From positions 62,001-126,000 of the forward strand of contig JAVBQO010000002.1 in assembly GCA_031548885.1 (NCBI GenBank): a stretch of 64,000 nt of DNA, given 5' to 3'. This DNA is from JAVBQO01 sp031548885. GTDB lineage: Bacteria > Patescibacteriota > Saccharimonadia > Saccharimonadales > Saccharimonadaceae. A program made the position numbers and the translations under genes. The notes under the pieces were generated by a model. That model did no database searches. It saw only the letters and a list, made by a program, of their open reading frames with translations, and was not told the DNA's origin. Below are positions 1 through 9,134 of this stretch, one piece after another. The stretch's first letter is position 1. Every line of letters begins with the position of its first letter.

Positions 1-1
1 G

Positions 2-76
2 CAGAACGATATCGACAAATTTCCGTTGATGGACGCAGAAAAAGACGCAATCCACGCAGTGTTTGCAAGCAGCTAG
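2..76 (+). CDS. 3' end of an unidentified gene (partial)
   Basis: Only the last 24 codons are inside the window, ending at the TAG at 74-76; the frame reads a plausible protein tail (ending FPLMDAEKDAIHAVFASS). It is too short to assign. It converges on the next gene and overlaps its stop codon by a few bases, which is typical of the tight packing here. Confidence 0.5.
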   Translation, partial: QNDIDKFPLMDAEKDAIHAVFASS

Positions 77-558
77 TTCGCAAACGGAAGCGTGCGAACA
101 ATTCGCCGACGAAACGCATTTTCGTCCGGAAACATGTCAATGATCGTCAATGTGTTGAACTGGATAATGTCGTTTTTTCGCAACCGACTATGCTTTTGAA
201 TCGTTGAATGTGGCAAGAAATTTTCGCCGAAAAATTGCGGATTGTTCGGCGCAAAATCTCCCGGCGTCAAAGCGCGAACCAAATCAGCATGCAATTTCGC
301 AAGCCGCGGCGTTTTGTCGATCAGCGTCACGTGTACGTGGTTTTCGCCGAGAAGCGCGTCATCGCCAACTGTCGAAGCGAACGGTTTTTGGTTTCGCGAA
401 AAATTCTCAACAACTTTGACTAAATATTCGGCGTTCCAATTGATTGCAAAAACATCGACAATCGTCGTATGCAGCGGCCAATTTGTCCGGTCGTATTCAT
501 ATTCGTCCGGCAAGTCCTCAAACAATTGCACGATCGTGTATTTTTGCGAAAACGTCAT
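73..558 (-). CDS. 2H phosphoesterase / LigT-like RNA ligase-type protein
   Basis: This 161-residue protein carries the two short HxT/S motifs that define the 2H phosphoesterase superfamily (LigT, 2'-5' RNA ligase, cyclic phosphodiesterases): HTTI near residue 30 and HSTI near residue 117. The two histidines normally act together on 2',3'-cyclic or 2'-5' phosphodiester bonds. The natural substrate cannot be read from the sequence; RNA end processing is only the family expectation. It is transcribed divergently from the iminopeptidase gene, with AT-rich TATAAT-like elements between the two starts. No Shine-Dalgarno is visible. A second, unrelated 2H protein follows aspS at 13990. Confidence 0.8.
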   Translation of the reverse strand: MTFSQKYTIVQLFEDLPDEYEYDRTNWPLHTTIVDVFAINWNAEYLVKVVENFSRNQKPFASTVGDDALLGENHVHVTLIDKTPRLAKLHADLVRALTPGDFAPNNPQFFGENFLPHSTIQKHSRLRKNDIIQFNTLTIIDMFPDENAFRRRIVRTLPFAN

Positions 559-578
559 AGTGCATCTATAATTATACC

Positions 579-1499
579 ATGCAAACCGATCAACACACCA
601 TTCGCGAATTCACATTAAATGTCGGCGACGGCCACGAATTATACGTTCACGATTGGGGAAACGAATTTGCGAAAACGCCGTTTGTGTTTTTGCATGGAGG
701 TCCGGGCAGCCAGTCGAAAGACAAACACAAATCGGTGTTCGATCCGTCGACGCAGCGCGTGATTTTCTTTGACCAACGCGGTTGCGGAAACAGCACGCCG
801 TATGGCGAAATCGCGAAAAATACGACGCAGGATTTGGTGGGCGACATCACGAAAATCGCCGATCATTTGAATATCAAAAAGTTTTATCTACACGGCAGTT
901 CGTGGGGATCGGCGCTGGCGTTGTTTTATGCTTTGGCAAATCCTGATCGCGTAGTAGGTTTGATAATCGGCGGCGTTTACACGGTTTCGCAGCGCGAAAA
1001 TGATTGGCTGTACCGCGGCAAATTTGCGAACTTTTTCCCGGAAATCTGGAATGATTTTGCGAAAAGCGTTCCGGCGAAATTTCGCAAAAATCCGGCCGAA
1101 TTTCACTTTGACAAAATCGCCAGTGGCGACGACGAGGAACGAAAACGCGCGGCGTATGAACTTGGCAAAATGCAACGCGCCGTAATGTGTTTGGACGACA
1201 GATTTGTGCCGGCTGATTACGAAACGTACGATCCCGCGCCGAGCCAAATCGAAATTCATTACATTGCAAATGGCGGATTTGTGCCGGATCGTTATATTCT
1301 GGACAACGCCCGCAAATTGACAATGCCAATTCACGTCGTGCAAGGCCGGTATGATTTTGTGTGCCCGCCTATCACAGCGTATGAACTTTGCCGGGAAGCG
1401 CCAAATGCGAAATTGTACTGGACGATCAGCGGTCACACGGCCGAGCATGAAAACGAAAATGTTTTCCGGGCGATTTTCGCAGGATTGGAGCAGAGTTGA
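579..1499 (+). CDS. pip: proline iminopeptidase-like alpha/beta hydrolase
   Basis: This 306-residue alpha/beta-hydrolase has the hallmarks of prolyl aminopeptidase (peptidase family S33). These are the oxyanion motif HGGPG at residues 39-43, DQRGCGNS at 65-72, the nucleophile elbow GSSWGS with Ser108, an Asp in GRYDFVCPP and a C-terminal His in SGHTAEHE. The enzyme removes N-terminal proline from peptides in the cytoplasm, which fits an organism living on imported peptides. The start is supported by a TATAAT at 567-572 placed exactly 6 nt before the ATG with no ribosome-binding site, so the mRNA is probably leaderless. The stop overlaps the TTG start of the deformylase gene, so the two form an operon. 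Confidence 0.9.
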   Translation: MQTDQHTIREFTLNVGDGHELYVHDWGNEFAKTPFVFLHGGPGSQSKDKHKSVFDPSTQRVIFFDQRGCGNSTPYGEIAKNTTQDLVGDITKIADHLNIKKFYLHGSSWGSALALFYALANPDRVVGLIIGGVYTVSQRENDWLYRGKFANFFPEIWNDFAKSVPAKFRKNPAEFHFDKIASGDDEERKRAAYELGKMQRAVMCLDDRFVPADYETYDPAPSQIEIHYIANGGFVPDRYILDNARKLTMPIHVVQGRYDFVCPPITAYELCREAPNAKLYWTISGHTAEHENENVFRAIFAGLEQS

Positions 1500-2053
1500 A
1501 AATTCTGAAAATCACGCGGTTCGGCAATCCAATTTTGCGAAAGCCAGCGAAACGTTTGACGAACGACGAAATCGTATCGCATGAGATTCAGAATTTGATT
1601 GCGAATATGCGTTATACGCTTGCGAAAAAAGAATATGGCGTCGGGCTGGCCGCACCGCAAGTTGGCGAAAGCATCGCGCTCAGTGTGATTGGCATCAAGC
1701 CGACGCCGAATCGTCCGGAACTTGAAAAGTTTGAAACGGTAATTATCAATCCGGAAATTGTCGAAACGTTTGGTCGGCGCGAAAAAATGTGGGAAGGCTG
1801 CATCAGTTGCGGAATCGGCGACGATACGTTATTTGGCGCGGTGCCACGTTTTCGCAAAATTAAACTGCGCTGGATTGACGAATTTGGCAAATCGCACGAA
1901 AAAATTCTGGATGATTTTGTGGCGCACGTCGCGCAGCATGAAACTGATCATTTGCGCGGAATTTTGTTTACCGACAAAGCCGACCGCAAATCGTTCATGA
2001 TGGCAGACGAATATCGCAAACGAATTATCAAAAAGCCAAAAAACGCCTCGTAG
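1496..2053 (+). CDS. def: peptide deformylase
   Basis: This 185-residue protein has all three deformylase motifs: GVGLAAPQ at 48-55, EGCIS at 100-104 and QHETDH at 147-152. Together they bind the catalytic metal through one Cys and two His, with the Glu as catalytic base. It removes the formyl group from nascent proteins. The start is a TTG sharing bases with the TGA of the iminopeptidase gene; a GGAG lies about 5 nt upstream, so translation is probably coupled. Pairing deformylase with a peptidase acting at protein N-termini is functionally sensible. The stop codon sits in the loop of a strong terminator. Confidence 0.95.
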   Translation: MKILKITRFGNPILRKPAKRLTNDEIVSHEIQNLIANMRYTLAKKEYGVGLAAPQVGESIALSVIGIKPTPNRPELEKFETVIINPEIVETFGRREKMWEGCISCGIGDDTLFGAVPRFRKIKLRWIDEFGKSHEKILDDFVAHVAQHETDHLRGILFTDKADRKSFMMADEYRKRIIKKPKNAS

Positions 2054-2066
2054 TCCGAGGCGTTTT
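2040..2066. terminator. bidirectional intrinsic terminator with the def stop codon in its loop
   Basis: AAAACGCCTCG (2040-2050) pairs perfectly with CGAGGCGTTTT (2056-2066) around a 5-nt loop containing the TAG of def. The A and T runs on either side let it terminate both def and the converging ABC transporter operon. Confidence 0.9.
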
Positions 2067-2082
2067 GATTGTTCGCGAGAAC

Positions 2083-4107
2083 TTAACCCTCCGCAAACTG
2101 CGAATTATATAGATTCGCATAGAACCCGTTTTTCGCCAGCAATGTGTCGTGCGTGCCGGATTCGATGATGTCGCCTTCGTTCATGACCAAGATCAAATCG
2201 GCGTTGCGAATCGTCGACAATCGGTGTGCGATGACGAACGACGTGCGGTTTTTCATCAATTTTTCCATGGCGGACTGGATCAAGACTTCCGTGCGCGTGT
2301 CGACATTTGACGTCGCTTCGTCGAGGATTAACATCGGTGCGTCGGCCAACATCGCGCGGGCGATCGTCAGCAGCTGCTTTTCTCCCTGCGAAATGTTTTC
2401 GGCGTCTTCGTCCAAAATTGTGTCGTAACCGTGCGGCAATGATTTGACGAAGTGGTCAACGTGCGCAGCTTCGCTGGCTCGCATGATTGATTTTTCGTCG
2501 GCTTTCAAATCACCGTACGCCAAGTTTTCGCGGATCGTGCCATTGAACAGCCATGTGTCCTGCAGCACCATGCCGAATTGTTTGCGAACATCGGCGCGCA
2601 ACATGTCGCGTGTGTCGACGCCGTCGATCGTGATCGTGCCGGATTTCGGATCGTAGAACCGCATCAGTAAGTTGACCATGGTGGTTTTGCCCGCACCCGT
2701 TGGGCCGACGATGGCGACTTTTTGCCCGGCTTTGACTTTGGCCGAAAAGTTTTTGATAACTAATTTTTCCGAATCGTCGTAGGCGAATTTGACGTTCGCG
2801 AATTCCACGTTGCCTTTGACCTTCGCAATTTGTTTGGCGTCAACTGGATCAGCCGCTTCGTTCGGCTCTTCCAAAAATTCAAACACGCGTTCGGCGGCAG
2901 CAACGGTCGATTGCAACACGGTGGCGATTTGCGCCGTCTGCATGATCGGCTGGTTGAACTGCGAAACGTATTGGATGAAGGCTTGAATATCGCCGATCGA
3001 AATCCGGCCGTTGATCGCCAGCCAACCGCCCATTACCGCGACGCCGACGTAGCCCAAATTTCCGACAAACATCGTGATCGGATACATCAACCCCGACAGA
3101 AATTGCGATTTCCAACCACTTTCATGTAGCGAGTTATTGATTTTGCGAAACTTTTTGCTGGCGCGTTCTTCGCCGCTGAAAACTTTGACAACGTTGTGGC
3201 CGGCGTAGATTTCTTCGATGTGGCCGTTGATTTCGCCCAAACTATCTTGTTGTTTTTTGAAATATTTTTGCGAACGCGACGTGATAAGCCCGATGAAAAT
3301 GAAGCTAATCGGCACCACAATCACAGCGATTCCGGTCATTTGCCAACTGATCGACAGCATCATAGCCAGGATGCCAATGATTGTCGTGACAGCGGTAATA
3401 ATTTGCGAAAGGCTTTGGTTGAAACTCTGCGAAATCGTGTCGACGTCGTTCGTGATGCGGGATAAAACATCGCCGTAACTGGTTTTGTCAAAGTATTTGA
3501 TCGGCAGCGTGTTGATTTTCTCCGACAATTGTTTGCGAAACTTGAACGAAATTTTTTGCGTCACACCGGTAATAATCCAACCCTGCAAATAACCAAACAG
3601 TGCCGACAAAATGTACAACCCGATCAGCATCAGCGCCGTTTTTCCGAGACTGGCATAATTCATTGTCGGCCGCGTATCGAGACTAGTACGTTTGACTTTG
3701 TCGAGTTGATCGGCCGGCATGTTTTCGATTTGTGAAAGTTGTTCCGCCGGCATATTCGTCATCAAATCACCGATCGTTGTACCAGACGGAATCTGCGAAA
3801 TTTGTTCCGCCGGTATGGTTTCGACGACGGTGTCGTAGGCTTTCATCGAGATGTAATCGTCAACAATCTCGTTTGTCATATTACCCAAAATTTTCGGACT
3901 AACGATTGCGAAAACCGTGCTGGCGATTGCGAAAATCACTGTCAATAGCAAATGCCATTTGTATGGGCGCAAACTTTTCGCCAATTTTTTGAACGTTTTT
4001 TTGAAGTTTTTGGCTTTCGGCGCCGGGCCGTGCATGCCCGGAGGTCCCATTTGCGGCTGTTTGTTCGCGGCTTCACGTTTCATTTTTTCGGTATTTTTGG
4101 ACGCCAT
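2083..4107 (-). CDS. ABC exporter subunit with the competent ATPase site (BmrD/LmrD type)
   Basis: This 674-residue type I ABC exporter half has an N-terminal six-helix membrane domain with a roughly 80-residue hydrophilic insert after the first helix, then an ATPase domain. The ATPase has Walker A GPTGAGKTT (468-476), signature ISQGE (about 572), Walker B LILDEAT with the catalytic Glu, and H-loop AHRLST. The start was chosen as MASKNTEK because an AAGGAG precedes it and its ATG shares one base with the TAA of the upstream partner gene; a longer reading frame would run into that gene. With its partner it should form a heterodimeric drug or lipid exporter. The insert repeats a short AEQ(L/I)SQI motif and is unusual. 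Confidence 0.92.
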   Translation of the reverse strand: MASKNTEKMKREAANKQPQMGPPGMHGPAPKAKNFKKTFKKLAKSLRPYKWHLLLTVIFAIASTVFAIVSPKILGNMTNEIVDDYISMKAYDTVVETIPAEQISQIPSGTTIGDLMTNMPAEQLSQIENMPADQLDKVKRTSLDTRPTMNYASLGKTALMLIGLYILSALFGYLQGWIITGVTQKISFKFRKQLSEKINTLPIKYFDKTSYGDVLSRITNDVDTISQSFNQSLSQIITAVTTIIGILAMMLSISWQMTGIAVIVVPISFIFIGLITSRSQKYFKKQQDSLGEINGHIEEIYAGHNVVKVFSGEERASKKFRKINNSLHESGWKSQFLSGLMYPITMFVGNLGYVGVAVMGGWLAINGRISIGDIQAFIQYVSQFNQPIMQTAQIATVLQSTVAAAERVFEFLEEPNEAADPVDAKQIAKVKGNVEFANVKFAYDDSEKLVIKNFSAKVKAGQKVAIVGPTGAGKTTMVNLLMRFYDPKSGTITIDGVDTRDMLRADVRKQFGMVLQDTWLFNGTIRENLAYGDLKADEKSIMRASEAAHVDHFVKSLPHGYDTILDEDAENISQGEKQLLTIARAMLADAPMLILDEATSNVDTRTEVLIQSAMEKLMKNRTSFVIAHRLSTIRNADLILVMNEGDIIESGTHDTLLAKNGFYANLYNSQFAEG

Positions 4108-5867
4108 TACGCAGCTCCTTTCGCGGCAGATAATTCGGTTTTCATTTCGGATTCGGACAATTGCGACTGCGCGATTTCGCGGTAAACATCGCACGATTCG
4201 AGCAATTCGGCGTGCGTGCCGACGCCGACGATTTCGCCTTCGTCCATCACGACGATTTGGTCGGCATTTTTGATTGTGCCGATGCGTTGAGCGACGATTA
4301 ACACCGTGGAATCTTTGGTGACCGGATCTAATGCTTTTCGCAAAGCGGCATCAGTTTTGAAATCGAGCGCCGAAAAACTGTCGTCGAAAATGTAGATTTC
4401 CGGGTCGCGAACCACGGCGCGTGCGATCGACAGGCGTTGTTTTTGGCCGCCGGAAACGTTCGATCCGCCTTGGGCGATTGGGTTCGCAAATTTCTTGTCC
4501 AATTTTTCGATAAAGTTTTGCGCCTGTGAAATTTTCGCAGCGCTTCGGACGTCTTTTTCTGATGCGTCAGGTGCGCCGTATTTGATGTTCGATTCGACGG
4601 TTCCGCTGAACAAAACGCCTTTTTGCGGCACGTAGCCGATGCGATCCATCAAATTCTTGGTTTCGTAGTCACGCACATTGACGCCGTCGACCAAAACTTC
4701 GCCGTCGGTTGCGTCGTAAAATCGCGGAATCAAATTGATGAGCGTTGATTTGCCCGAACCGGTCGAGCCGATGAATGCGGTGGTTTGGCCAGGTTTTGCG
4801 GCAAACGAAACTTTTCGCAAAACTGGTTGTTCGGCACCCGGGTAGCTGAACGTGACGTTTTTGAATTCGACGGTTCCGCGAATATTTTTCGCAGGCGTTT
4901 TTGGACTTTTCGCAGGCTTGATCGACAATTTCGTGCCCAAAACTTCGGCGATGCGTGCGCCGGAAACGCTGGCGCGTGGCACCAAAATGAATATCATCGA
5001 CAGCATCATGAACGACATGATGACTTGCATCGCGTATTGCATGAACGCCATCATGTTGCCGATTTCCAGTGCTCCGTCGGCGATATAATGCGCCCCAATC
5101 CAAATGATTAACAGCGTGGTAAAGTTGAAAACCAGCATCACGACCGGCATCATCACGACCATGACGCGGTTCACGAACAAGTTAACTTTGGTCAAATCAT
5201 CGTTGCTTTTCGCAAACTTTTTCTCCTCATACGGTTCGTTATTGAACGCACGGATGACGCGTAGACCGGTCAAGTTTTCGCGTGTTACCAAGTTTAATTT
5301 GTCCACCAATTTCTGCAAAATCTTGAATTTCGGCATGGCGACCAGAAAAACCGTCACGATCACGACAAACAAAACCGCGACCGACAAACCGATTATCCAC
5401 GCCATGTTCGGTGCGGTGTGCAAAGCTTTGAAAACAGCACCAACAGCCATAATCGGTGCCCACGCCACCATGCGTAGCAACATTATTACTACCATTTGTA
5501 TCTGTTGTATGTCGTTTGTTGATCGTGTAATAAGCGAGGCGGTCGAGAATTTGTCAATTTCAGTTAGCGAAAAACTCTCGACTTTTTCGAACGTTGCCTG
5601 GCGAATGTCGCGGGCAAATCCGGTACCAATTCGGCTGGCGAAAAACCCAGAAACCAGCAACGCCCCGCCGCCGATCAATGTCACGCCGATCATCATGAAT
5701 CCATAATGCCAGACTGATGGCAGATCGCTGCCGACGATGCCTTTGTCGACGATGTTCGCCATCATGTCGGGTAGTTGCAGGTTGGACCAAACTTGCACAA
5801 CTAGCGCGATGAATAGCAAAACCAGCATCCACCAATACGGTTTGAAATATTTGAGTAATTTCAGCAT
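4107..5867 (-). CDS. ABC exporter subunit with a degenerate ATPase site (BmrC/LmrC type)
   Basis: This 586-residue half-transporter has a six-helix membrane domain and an ATPase domain with Walker A GSTGSGKST (from 367) and a canonical VSGGQ signature. The residue after Walker B is Asp rather than Glu (IYIFDD, 491-496) and the H-loop His is Gln (AQR, Gln527). These substitutions mark the degenerate subunit of asymmetric heterodimeric exporters. The start overlaps the marR stop by one base (TAATG) and is preceded by AAAGGAA. The order marR, degenerate subunit, competent subunit forms one translationally coupled operon, so expression is probably controlled by the MarR protein. Confidence 0.92.
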   Translation of the reverse strand: MLKLLKYFKPYWWMLVLLFIALVVQVWSNLQLPDMMANIVDKGIVGSDLPSVWHYGFMMIGVTLIGGGALLVSGFFASRIGTGFARDIRQATFEKVESFSLTEIDKFSTASLITRSTNDIQQIQMVVIMLLRMVAWAPIMAVGAVFKALHTAPNMAWIIGLSVAVLFVVIVTVFLVAMPKFKILQKLVDKLNLVTRENLTGLRVIRAFNNEPYEEKKFAKSNDDLTKVNLFVNRVMVVMMPVVMLVFNFTTLLIIWIGAHYIADGALEIGNMMAFMQYAMQVIMSFMMLSMIFILVPRASVSGARIAEVLGTKLSIKPAKSPKTPAKNIRGTVEFKNVTFSYPGAEQPVLRKVSFAAKPGQTTAFIGSTGSGKSTLINLIPRFYDATDGEVLVDGVNVRDYETKNLMDRIGYVPQKGVLFSGTVESNIKYGAPDASEKDVRSAAKISQAQNFIEKLDKKFANPIAQGGSNVSGGQKQRLSIARAVVRDPEIYIFDDSFSALDFKTDAALRKALDPVTKDSTVLIVAQRIGTIKNADQIVVMDEGEIVGVGTHAELLESCDVYREIAQSQLSESEMKTELSAAKGAA

Positions 5868-6325
5868 TATTTTCCTTTGTTCCCACTATTATATTTTGTA
5901 AAAAATTCGTTGGTACGTTCGATGATTCGAACTAATTGTGCGCTGTCGTCGGGCCCTAGGTATTCGAGAAAAGCCAGCATTTGATCACGGTGCGTCGAGC
6001 GTTGGCTTTTCAAAATGCGTTTGCCAGCACGTGACAATTTGATGTTGTACACGCGGCGATCTGTTTGCGATTGAGCTCGTTCAATCAGGCGGTGCTTCTC
6101 CAGATTGTTCAGGTGATGAGTGACAGCCGAAACGCTAACATCCATGGTTTTCGCAAGCTCCGTTGAGGTTGGCGGGGCGTCATCGTTCATCTCGCCGAGC
6201 AGCTTCAACACGAAAAACTCTGGCGGCCGTAGGCCGTGTGCAAATCGCGGGCGGTGCCGAAATGAATTCCGCCGCAGTGCCATCAGCGCGTTTTCTATTC
6301 GTGTCAAATAGTCAGATTCGTTCAT
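5867..6325 (-). CDS. MarR-family transcriptional regulator of the ABC exporter operon
   Basis: This 152-residue protein has a MarR winged helix: STELAKTMDVSVSAVTHHLNNLEKHRLIER around residues 55-84, followed by the wing QSQTDRRVYNIKLSRAGKRIL. Proteins of this family bind palindromes as dimers and let go when a small ligand binds. It is the first gene of an operon with two ABC exporter subunits. Overlapping inverted repeats lie 12-34 bp upstream of its start, so autorepression and drug-inducible export is the likely logic. The ligand is unknown. No clear ribosome-binding site precedes the ATG. Confidence 0.9.
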   Translation of the reverse strand: MNESDYLTRIENALMALRRNSFRHRPRFAHGLRPPEFFVLKLLGEMNDDAPPTSTELAKTMDVSVSAVTHHLNNLEKHRLIERAQSQTDRRVYNIKLSRAGKRILKSQRSTHRDQMLAFLEYLGPDDSAQLVRIIERTNEFFTKYNSGNKGK

Positions 6326-6336
6326 GATTGTTTACC

Positions 6337-6359
6337 AGCTAAGTATTTTAGCTGCTAAA
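6337..6359. promoter_or_regulatory. putative MarR operator: two overlapping inverted repeats
   Basis: AGCTAA (6337-6342) is inverted as TTAGCT (6348-6353), and TTTAGC (6347-6352) is inverted as GCTAAA (6354-6359) around a single T. Both lie just upstream of marR and next to a TATAAT reading toward marR, which is where a self-repressing MarR dimer would bind. No binding data exist; the assignment rests on symmetry and position. Confidence 0.6.
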
Positions 6360-6406
6360 TTATATGTCGTCAATACTATTTTTCGAAATTGATAAAATGC
6401 TGAGAT

Positions 6407-8242
6407 TTACGCCTTGGCAACACGTTTGCCTTGGCCGTGAGCGCGGAGTGCGTTGACAATCACAATCACGTCTATACATTCCTGCAACACCGCGCCCAGC
6501 AGTGCTGGAATTACCCCGAATGATGCGATCAGCATCAGCACCACGCAAATCACAATGCCGACCCAAACTGATTGCAATGCGATGCCGATCGTGCGACGAG
6601 CGATTTTGATTACCAGCGGTACGCGGTCGAGTTTGTCCAGCATCACGACAACATCGGCCGATTCGCTGGCAGCAGTCGACCCGCGTGCGCCCATGGCGAT
6701 GCCGACGTCGGCGCTGGCTAGAACCGGCGCGTCATTGACGCCGTCGCCGACCATGGCGACTGGCCGTGGGATGTCTTCGCTGCGGATCAATCTGACTTTG
6801 TCTTCGGGTAGGCAGCCGGCGTGGTAATGGTCGATGCCGACCCGGGCCGCGATGTTTTTGGCCACCGCAACGTTGTCGCCAGTTAGCATCATGACATTGC
6901 CGATGCCTTGATCGTGGAGCGCCGAAACTACCGATTTTGTTTCGGGACGGATTTGGTCGGAAAAGGTAATAACGCCGGCGAATTGTCCGTCAACGCCAAT
7001 AGCGATCAAGGTTTCGTCTGAGTTGTGCGACTGCGAAATATTGATTTTTTGGGCACGCAAGAAATCAACTTTGCCCACCACGATGTTCTGTTTGTTGACG
7101 GTGGCGAGGATGCCGCCGCCAGTCGTTTCGTGAACGTTTTTCGCAGACAGCAAATCCATGTTTTCGTTTTTCGCAAAGTTTACTAGCGACGACGCCAAAA
7201 TGTGCGACGACGATTGTTCGGCACTGGCCGCTAGTAGCAGAATGTCGTTTTTCGCAAAGCCTGATTCGGGCTTGATCGTATCGACCGCCACGTCACCGTG
7301 TGTCAGGGTGCCGGTTTTGTCGAACGCCACCGATTTGACAGCGGCTAACTTTTCCAGCGTGGCACCGTTTTTGACGATAATACCGTGTTTCGATGCGCGG
7401 CTCATGCCGGAAATCAACGCGATCGGTGCTGCCAAAATCAGCGGGCAAGGGCTAGCCACCACCAAAACTTCGGCGAAACGCAGCGCTTCGCCAGAAACTG
7501 CCCACGCTACACCGGCGATAACATACGAAATAATCGTGAACGGCACGGCGTAGCGGTCGGCCAAGCGTACGAACGGTGCCGGTTGCGTTTCGGCGTCGCG
7601 CACCAGGGCGATGATGCGTTCGTATTGACTGTCTTTGGCGGCAGCAGTGGCGATAATTGTTACGGCCGCGTTGCCGTTGACCGAACCAGACATGACGTTT
7701 TCGCCGCGCCGCACGTCGACCGGCATCGATTCGCCGGTTAGCGAACTTTCGTCGAAACTGGCCGATTTGTCATCGAGTATACCGTCGACCGGCACAACTT
7801 CACTGGGGCGCACCAGAACTTTGTCGCCGGGCTTTACTTCGTCAATTTCCACATCAACCAGTTTTTGCCCGCGCCAAACGTGGGCGATTTGCGGTGCGCG
7901 TTCCAGCAGTGCGGATAATTCGCGTTTGGCACGACCCGCCGCGTAATCTTCCAGCGCTTCGCCGCCAGTCAGCATAATAACAATCATCAAACTGGCCCAA
8001 TATTCGCCAACCAGCAGCGTCGCCACAATCGCCGAAATGGCCAGAATATCGACGCCGTATCGGCCGCCGCGTAGCGTCCGAATCATGTCGGCTATCAAAA
8101 ATAGCGAAATAAATGCGTTATAGCCAACAATTAGCCACTTTGTAAACTCGGCCTGCGAAAAGCCAAACTCCATAATCAAACCGATAACACCGACGATCAG
8201 CGTCGCCGAAAATTGCCAATACTCAATAATTCTTTTCCACAT
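6407..8242 (-). CDS. heavy-metal P-type ATPase with an SPC transport motif
   Basis: This 611-residue P1B ATPase has the actuator motif TGES (169-172), the phosphorylation motif DKTGT with Asp308, and MVGDGVNDAPVL in the hinge. The membrane metal motif is SPCPL (264-268) rather than CPC, and there is no N-terminal metal-binding domain. SPC pumps usually export cobalt, iron or zinc-like ions rather than copper. The last helix has LQECIDVIVIVNALR where many SPC pumps have a HEG motif, so the metal cannot be named safely. A TACAAT box lies 7 nt before the ATG, indicating a leaderless transcript, back-to-back with the small membrane protein at 8266. Confidence 0.9.
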   Translation of the reverse strand: MWKRIIEYWQFSATLIVGVIGLIMEFGFSQAEFTKWLIVGYNAFISLFLIADMIRTLRGGRYGVDILAISAIVATLLVGEYWASLMIVIMLTGGEALEDYAAGRAKRELSALLERAPQIAHVWRGQKLVDVEIDEVKPGDKVLVRPSEVVPVDGILDDKSASFDESSLTGESMPVDVRRGENVMSGSVNGNAAVTIIATAAAKDSQYERIIALVRDAETQPAPFVRLADRYAVPFTIISYVIAGVAWAVSGEALRFAEVLVVASPCPLILAAPIALISGMSRASKHGIIVKNGATLEKLAAVKSVAFDKTGTLTHGDVAVDTIKPESGFAKNDILLLAASAEQSSSHILASSLVNFAKNENMDLLSAKNVHETTGGGILATVNKQNIVVGKVDFLRAQKINISQSHNSDETLIAIGVDGQFAGVITFSDQIRPETKSVVSALHDQGIGNVMMLTGDNVAVAKNIAARVGIDHYHAGCLPEDKVRLIRSEDIPRPVAMVGDGVNDAPVLASADVGIAMGARGSTAASESADVVVMLDKLDRVPLVIKIARRTIGIALQSVWVGIVICVVLMLIASFGVIPALLGAVLQECIDVIVIVNALRAHGQGKRVAKA

Positions 8243-8249
8243 GCGTTCT

Positions 8250-8259
8250 ATTGTAATAT
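8250..8259. promoter_or_regulatory. overlapping divergent -10 boxes for two leaderless genes
   Basis: The bases 8250-8255 read TACAAT on the minus strand, 7 nt from the P-type ATPase start. The bases 8254-8259 read TAATAT on the plus strand, 6 nt from the ATG at 8266. The two elements share two bases, so the polymerases should exclude each other. Confidence 0.6.
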
Positions 8260-8265
8260 AGAAGT

Positions 8266-8499
8266 ATGGAAAGCGGACAATCAGCCGAAGAGCTTTGTCG
8301 CAACGTGTCGGTCAATCCCGACAGCGATTGCGTGGCCCAGCACACCGCGAGCGAAGCGGCGCCGTGGACGCAGGTGGCGGGCGTTATCATGCTGGTAATT
8401 GTGATCGGATCGGTCGTTTGGCTGGTGATAAGCCAGGCGCGAAAAGTCAAAAAAACTACTGCGAAACCCGATGACCGCGAACCGCCAAAAAACCTATGA
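8266..8499 (+). CDS. small single-pass membrane protein of unknown function
   Basis: This 77-residue protein has a polar N-terminus with two Cys (near residues 11 and 22), one hydrophobic segment at about 38-57 and a basic, lysine-rich tail. It was not recognised. A TAATAT box lies 6 nt before its ATG, and its stop overlaps the methyltransferase start (ATGA), so the two are co-transcribed. The divergent metal ATPase next door makes a role in metal handling conceivable, but nothing in the protein shows it. Confidence 0.65.
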   Translation: MESGQSAEELCRNVSVNPDSDCVAQHTASEAAPWTQVAGVIMLVIVIGSVVWLVISQARKVKKTTAKPDDREPPKNL

Positions 8500-9098
8500 T
8501 TGATGAATTATTGCGAAAATATCCGTTGATTTCGGATCAAGTTGACGAGTGCGAAATCCGCGTGATTTTGCGTGAACTTGAAAAAACACTGGACGAACCA
8601 GGTGATGTGGTAGAACTGGGTTGTTATGCGGGCACGACCAGCCTGTTTTTGCAGCGCATGCTGGTTGCGAAAAACCCGGCGAAGAAATTGTATCTGTATG
8701 ATTCGTTCGCGGGTCTGCCAGAAAAAACTGCCGTCGACCAATCGCGAGCTGGCGACCAGTTTGTGGCCGGCGAATTATCGGCCAAAAAATCAACGCTGAT
8801 CCAAAATTTTCGCAAAAACAATCTGCCGCTGCCGATCATCAAAAAAGCGTGGTTTCAGGATTTGGAAGCTAATGATCTGCCGCCAAAAATTAGTTTTGCG
8901 TTTCTGGATGGCGATTATTACGAATCGATTCGCGATTCATTGAAATTGATCGAAAACAGATTGTCTGACGGCGCAATCATTGTTGTTGACGATTACGATA
9001 ACGAAGCGTTGCCCGGCGCCGCGCGGGCGGTCGACGAATGGCTACGAAAACATCCGCGAAAACTGCGTATCGAGTCGAGCTTGGCGATTCTGACTTGA
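8496..9098 (+). CDS. TylF/MycF-family (macrocin O-methyltransferase-like) methyltransferase
   Basis: This 200-residue protein has a Rossmann SAM-binding motif ELGCYAGTTSLFL (about 40-52), the DSFAGLP stretch typical of the TylF family, and DGDYYES followed by IIVVDDYDNEALPGA. These match the metal-dependent sugar or small-molecule O-methyltransferases named after macrocin O-methyltransferase. Its substrate here is unknown; many CPR genomes carry TylF-like genes near surface-sugar genes, but no such cluster is adjacent. It is translationally coupled to the preceding small membrane protein. Confidence 0.8.
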   Translation: MIDELLRKYPLISDQVDECEIRVILRELEKTLDEPGDVVELGCYAGTTSLFLQRMLVAKNPAKKLYLYDSFAGLPEKTAVDQSRAGDQFVAGELSAKKSTLIQNFRKNNLPLPIIKKAWFQDLEANDLPPKISFAFLDGDYYESIRDSLKLIENRLSDGAIIVVDDYDNEALPGAARAVDEWLRKHPRKLRIESSLAILT

Positions 9099-9134
9099 AT
9101 AGCATTTGTAAAGCATAGGCGTTATAATGATGCA

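Noticed and set aside
888..1448. Long antisense ORFs inside pip, such as 186 codons on the minus strand
   Set aside because: They mirror the real gene, have Arg/His/Phe-rich composition with no motif, no start signal and no -10 at the leaderless distance.
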